47,801 nucleotides of DNA from Janibacter corallicola NBRC 107790 (GTDB taxonomy: Bacteria > Actinomycetota > Actinomycetes > Actinomycetales > Dermatophilaceae), in contig NZ_BCSR01000022.1 of assembly GCF_001570965.1 (NCBI RefSeq), positions 1 through 47,801 on the forward strand, given 5' to 3'. A model generated the notes under the pieces. It saw only the letters and a program-made list of their open reading frames with translations. It was not told where the DNA came from and searched no databases. The position numbers and the translations under genes were made by a program. This document shows positions 45,043 through 47,801 of the stretch, one piece after another (the first letter of the stretch is position 1; every line of letters starts with the position of its first letter).

Positions 45043-46545
45043 GTGAGTGACGCCCCCATCGAGACCCCTGCCGACGACGAGCTGCCCGAGCAGATGCGCA
45101 TCCGCCGCGAGAAGCGGGACCGGATCCTCGAGGGCGGTGGCGACGCCTACCCGGCGGGCGCCCCGCGCACCCACACCCTGGCCGAGGTGGGCGAGACCTG
45201 GGGCCACCTCGAGACCGGCGAGGAGACCCAGGACGTCGTCAGCGTCACCGGCCGGGTGATGTTCGTGCGCAACACCGGCAAGCTCGCCTTCGCCGCGCTG
45301 CAGGAGGGCATCGGCACCCGGCTGCAGATCATGCTCTCGCTCGCCGAGGTCGGGCAGGAGGCCCTCGACGCGTGGAAGCACGACGTCGACCTCGGCGACC
45401 ACGTGGCCGTCACCGGCCGGGTCATCCGCTCCCGTCGCGGCGAGCTGTCCGTCATGGCGACCGAGTGGTCGATGGCCTCCAAGGCGCTGCGCCCGCTGCC
45501 GGTCCTGCACAAGGAGCTCTCCGAGGAGGCGCGGGTCCGCCAGCGCTACGCCGACCTCGTGGTCCGCCAGGAGGCCCGCGACATGGTCCGGCTCCGTGCG
45601 GCCATCGTGCGCGCGATCCGGGAGACGCTGCACGCGCAGGACTACATCGAGATCGAGACCCCGATCCTGCAGCTGGTCCACGGGGGCGCTGCGGCCCGTC
45701 CCTTCGAGACGCACATGAATGCCTTCGACCAGGGCATGTCGCTGCGGATCGCGCTCGAGCTGCCCTTGAAGAAGGCCGTCGTCGGCGGCGTGGACCGGGT
45801 CTACGAGATGGGTCGGCTCTTCCGCAACGAGGGCGTGGACTCCACGCACTCACCGGAATTCACCTCCCTGGAGGCGTACCAGGCGTGGGGCGACCAGTTC
45901 ACGATGGCCGAGCTCATCCGCGACATCCACCTCGCTGCCGCCGACGTGGCAGGCACCCGACAGGTCACCACCTCCGCCGGCGAGGTCGACCTCGACGGCG
46001 AGTGGCGCTGGCTGCCCTTCTACGACGGGCTGAGCGACGCGGTCGGCGAGACCATCGACGTCGGGACCCCGCTGGAGCGCCTCCGCGAGATCGCCGATGC
46101 GAAGGGGGTCCAGCTGGACCCCGCGTGGGGGGCCGACAAGGCGGCCATGGAGCTGGTCGCCGAGCTCGTGGAGCCGACCTGCGTGCAGCCGACCTTCATC
46201 TGCGACTACCCGGCCATCGCCCAACCGCTCGCCCGCCCGCACCGGGAGAAGCCCGGCCTCATCGAGGCGTGGGACCTCTTCATCGGGGGAGTGGAGCGGG
46301 GGACCGCCTTCTCCGAGCTCATCGACCCGGTCATCCAGCGGGAGGTCCTCGAGGACCAGGCTCGTCGCGCCGCCGCGGGAGATGACGAGGCGATGCCCCT
46401 GGACGAGGACTTCCTGCGGGCGCTGGAGTTCGGCGCACCGCCGATGGGGGGACTCGGCCTCGGGGTCGACCGACTCATCATGCTCTTCACGGGAGCAGGT
46501 ATCCGCGAAACCATTCTCTTTCCCCACCTGAAGCCAGAGGGCTGA
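45043..46545 (+). CDS. lysS: Lysyl-tRNA synthetase, class II
   Basis: A 500-residue class II synthetase. An OB-fold anticodon-binding domain (VSVTGRVMFVRNTGKLAFAAL...) precedes the catalytic domain with motif 2 YEMGRLFRNEGVDSTHSPEFTSLEAYQAW and motif 3 GLGLGVDRLIMLF. FETHMNAFDQGMSLRIALELPLKK covers the conserved substrate region. It is followed without a gap by a small membrane-protein gene and then lsr2, a conserved actinobacterial order. Confidence 0.95.
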   Translation: MSDAPIETPADDELPEQMRIRREKRDRILEGGGDAYPAGAPRTHTLAEVGETWGHLETGEETQDVVSVTGRVMFVRNTGKLAFAALQEGIGTRLQIMLSLAEVGQEALDAWKHDVDLGDHVAVTGRVIRSRRGELSVMATEWSMASKALRPLPVLHKELSEEARVRQRYADLVVRQEARDMVRLRAAIVRAIRETLHAQDYIEIETPILQLVHGGAAARPFETHMNAFDQGMSLRIALELPLKKAVVGGVDRVYEMGRLFRNEGVDSTHSPEFTSLEAYQAWGDQFTMAELIRDIHLAAADVAGTRQVTTSAGEVDLDGEWRWLPFYDGLSDAVGETIDVGTPLERLREIADAKGVQLDPAWGADKAAMELVAELVEPTCVQPTFICDYPAIAQPLARPHREKPGLIEAWDLFIGGVERGTAFSELIDPVIQREVLEDQARRAAAGDDEAMPLDEDFLRALEFGAPPMGGLGLGVDRLIMLFTGAGIRETILFPHLKPEG

Positions 46546-46546
46546 C

Positions 46547-46783
46547 ATGGAGATCATCGAGCAGATCTGGCCCTACCTCGCCGCGCTCATCCCGACCGTT
46601 GGTGTCGCATTCCTCTTCTACTGGGTCGTGCGCTACATGATCGAGGCCGACCGCAGTGAGCGAAAGGCCCTGGCGAAATGGAATGCCGAGCACCAGCAGG
46701 CTCCGGACGTCAAGGGGAACATGGGCCGTTCGTCCCACAACAAGGCGCAGGAGCGGCCGCGTGGTGGGGACGCCAGCTCATGA
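46547..46783 (+). CDS. Small membrane protein between lysS and lsr2
   Basis: A 78-residue protein with one membrane segment (YLAALIPTVGVAFLFYWVV) near the N-terminus and a basic, Gln/Lys/Arg-rich cytoplasmic tail. ATG 46547 comes 1 nt after the lysS stop, with CAGAGGG in the end of lysS as a possible ribosome binding site. Similar small proteins occupy this position in related genomes. Function unknown. Confidence 0.7.
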   Translation: MEIIEQIWPYLAALIPTVGVAFLFYWVVRYMIEADRSERKALAKWNAEHQQAPDVKGNMGRSSHNKAQERPRGGDASS

Positions 46784-46846
46784 TCGGCAGGACCATTTCC
46801 CTGTGAGTTGGGCAACCTTTTCCATAAAGATCGCTGAATGCCGGAT

Positions 46847-46870
46847 CTCGATGCGACTTTTCGCGTCGAG
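46847..46870. promoter_or_regulatory. Hairpin upstream of lsr2
   Basis: CTCGATGCGA (46847-46856) and TCGCGTCGAG (46861-46870) form a 10-bp stem with one wobble and a CTTT loop in the comparatively AT-rich 138-nt gap before lsr2. It starts 75 nt before the ATG and may be a leader element or a terminator of the lysS transcript. CATAAA at 46823-46828 is a possible -10 region for lsr2. Confidence 0.4.
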
Positions 46871-46921
46871 ATGGTTACCGTTGATTCCGGTTGCCCACCT
46901 GCCGCAATGAATGGAGACCCC

Positions 46922-47254
46922 ATGGCACAGCGAGTGCAGATCATTCTCGAGGACGACATCGATGGTGGCGATGCCACCGAAACCGTCACCTTCGGGCTCG
47001 ACGGCGTGAATTACGAGATCGACCTCAATGACAAGAATGCCGCCAAGCTTCGCGACGCCCTCGCCGGATATGTCGGTGCCGGCCGTCGCGTCAGCGGTCG
47101 TCGCAACAGCGGGACCCGTCGCTCCTCCTCGTCCTCGAACAAGGAGGACCTGAGCCGCATCCGTGAGTGGGCGCGCGCCAACGGCTACGAGGTTTCCGAC
47201 CGCGGTCGGATCAGCCGTGAGGTCCGCGAGGCCTACGCGAAGGCCAACGGCTGA
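46922..47254 (+). CDS. lsr2: Lsr2 nucleoid-associated protein (xenogeneic silencer)
   Basis: A 110-residue H-NS-like protein that binds AT-rich DNA and silences foreign genes. The N-terminal dimerisation region MAQRVQIILEDDIDGG...TVTFGLDGVNYEIDL and the C-terminal DNA-binding part IREWARANGYEVSDRGRISREVREAY, with the RGR minor-groove hook, are textbook. ATG 46922 has GGAG 5 nt upstream; an in-frame ATG at 46838 would run through the hairpin and adds a non-homologous leader. Confidence 0.95.
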   Translation: MAQRVQIILEDDIDGGDATETVTFGLDGVNYEIDLNDKNAAKLRDALAGYVGAGRRVSGRRNSGTRRSSSSSNKEDLSRIREWARANGYEVSDRGRISREVREAYAKANG

Positions 47255-47256
47255 GC

Positions 47257-47801
47257 GTGGGCACCACGGCGGCCGGGCTGGGCGAGGACCTCGCGGGGCT
47301 CGGCCGTCACCTGTCCTTCCTCGAGGTCCGGGTCGCCGGCGACGGTGACCCGGACCTCGACGTCCCGCTCGCCCGTGCGGACGAGCTCGCGCCGCGGTGG
47401 ATCGAGGCCTACCGCGAGGTGACGACCGCGCAGTCCGGGTCGGCGCCCAAGGGGATGCCTGCCGCCTTCGTCCTGCAGTACCTGCTCGACCCGCTCGCCA
47501 CGGTGATGGCCACCGCGGCCATGCGTACCGCGATCGCGCTCGACGCGACACCGGCGCTGTGGTCCATCGGCCTGGCCCCGGTCCATCTCTACCCGCAGGT
47601 CGTGCAGCTGCGGCCCGGCGGGCACCGGCGCATCGTGGACGACATGGAGCGCCACGAGGCGGCGTGGGACGGCTACCGCGCCACCGCCACCGACATCGCA
47701 CAAGGGCTGCCGACCCCGGAGAAGATGTCCAGCCGGCAGCGCCTCGGCATGGTCGAGGACATGTGGGAGATCGCCCTGGCCCGGCTCGTCGGCGGGCCGC
47801 C
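47257..47801 (+). CDS. Uncharacterised protein, cut by the window end
   Basis: An open frame runs from GTG 47257 to the last base without a stop (181 complete codons). It reads GLGEDLAGLGRHLSFLEVRV..., then YLLDPLATVMATAAMRTAIALDA and WSIGLAPVHLYPQVVQLRPGG. Codon use is strongly coding-like. The layout vaguely recalls FhuF-type iron reductases or IucA-like proteins, but no diagnostic motif is visible in the part present, and the C-terminus, where a Cys cluster would be, is missing. It starts 2 nt after lsr2. Confidence 0.6.
   Translation, partial: MGTTAAGLGEDLAGLGRHLSFLEVRVAGDGDPDLDVPLARADELAPRWIEAYREVTTAQSGSAPKGMPAAFVLQYLLDPLATVMATAAMRTAIALDATPALWSIGLAPVHLYPQVVQLRPGGHRRIVDDMERHEAAWDGYRATATDIAQGLPTPEKMSSRQRLGMVEDMWEIALARLVGGP

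Noticed and set aside
46838-46921. Longer lsr2 start at ATG 46838
   Set aside because: The added residues do not match Lsr2, the region contains a hairpin and non-coding base composition, and ATG 46922 has a ribosome binding site.

Overview
The window is a high-GC (roughly 70%), densely packed bacterial chromosome segment. Lsr2, the DUF3180, DUF2342, DUF2520 and DUF6297 family proteins, the pan-nad-lysS-lsr2 order, many GTG starts and many apparently leaderless starts point to Actinomycetota. Gene order and protein flavour fit Micrococcales, probably Intrasporangiaceae or relatives such as Janibacter; this placement is inference. There is no prophage, CRISPR array or large genomic island. Mobile-DNA traces are limited to one decayed IS481-type transposase beside a tRNA-Thr, and a DUF559/AbiEi-like gene bracketed by two related inverted-repeat structures.

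Layout. 1-2175: SCP2-domain protein and an acyl-CoA ligase. 2200-3367: the AbiEi/DUF559 gene between paired repeats. 3364-8312 (minus): a serine hydrolase and a four-gene glycine betaine/osmoprotectant ABC importer whose genes overlap by 1 or 4 nt. 8450-11820: tmk, holB and a secreted TAP-like hydrolase. 11842-12479: a CsoR-type copper operator and a YdhK-family lipoprotein. 12493-14465 (minus): PGRP-type amidase and an acidic lipoprotein. 14673-15250: transposase remnant and tRNA-Thr(CGT). 15305-19978: alpha/beta hydrolase, an ABC-2 exporter operon with its TetR regulator, twin operators, and a divergent SRPBCC gene.

19991-32015: a housekeeping block with ppa (minus) diverging from dacB, DUF2342 metalloprotease, tilS, hpt, ftsH, folE, folP, a folB-folK fusion, DUF3180 and a frameshifted FUSC-family gene. 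32233-34434 (minus): a class E/F-like sortase that has no arginine after its catalytic cysteine, next to its presumed substrate, a DUF6801-type surface protein with a non-LPXTG tail. 34588-38001: an orphan NuoD paralog, a GDSL lipoprotein and a MidA/NDUFAF7-type methyltransferase. 38047-42910: DUF2520, panC, panD, nadB, nadC (pantothenate and NAD synthesis). 42983-44957: a small ABC transporter pair. 45043 to the end: lysS, a small membrane protein, lsr2 and a gene cut by the window edge.

The observations most worth following are the repeat-bracketed DUF559 gene (a REPIN/RAYT-like layout with a different protein), the strong excess of CGAAGGG on both strands, the sortase/substrate pair, the NuoD/MidA neighbourhood, the CsoR-type operator before ydhK, and the twin TetR operators. 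Coordinates and motifs were read by eye; no alignment or database search was run.
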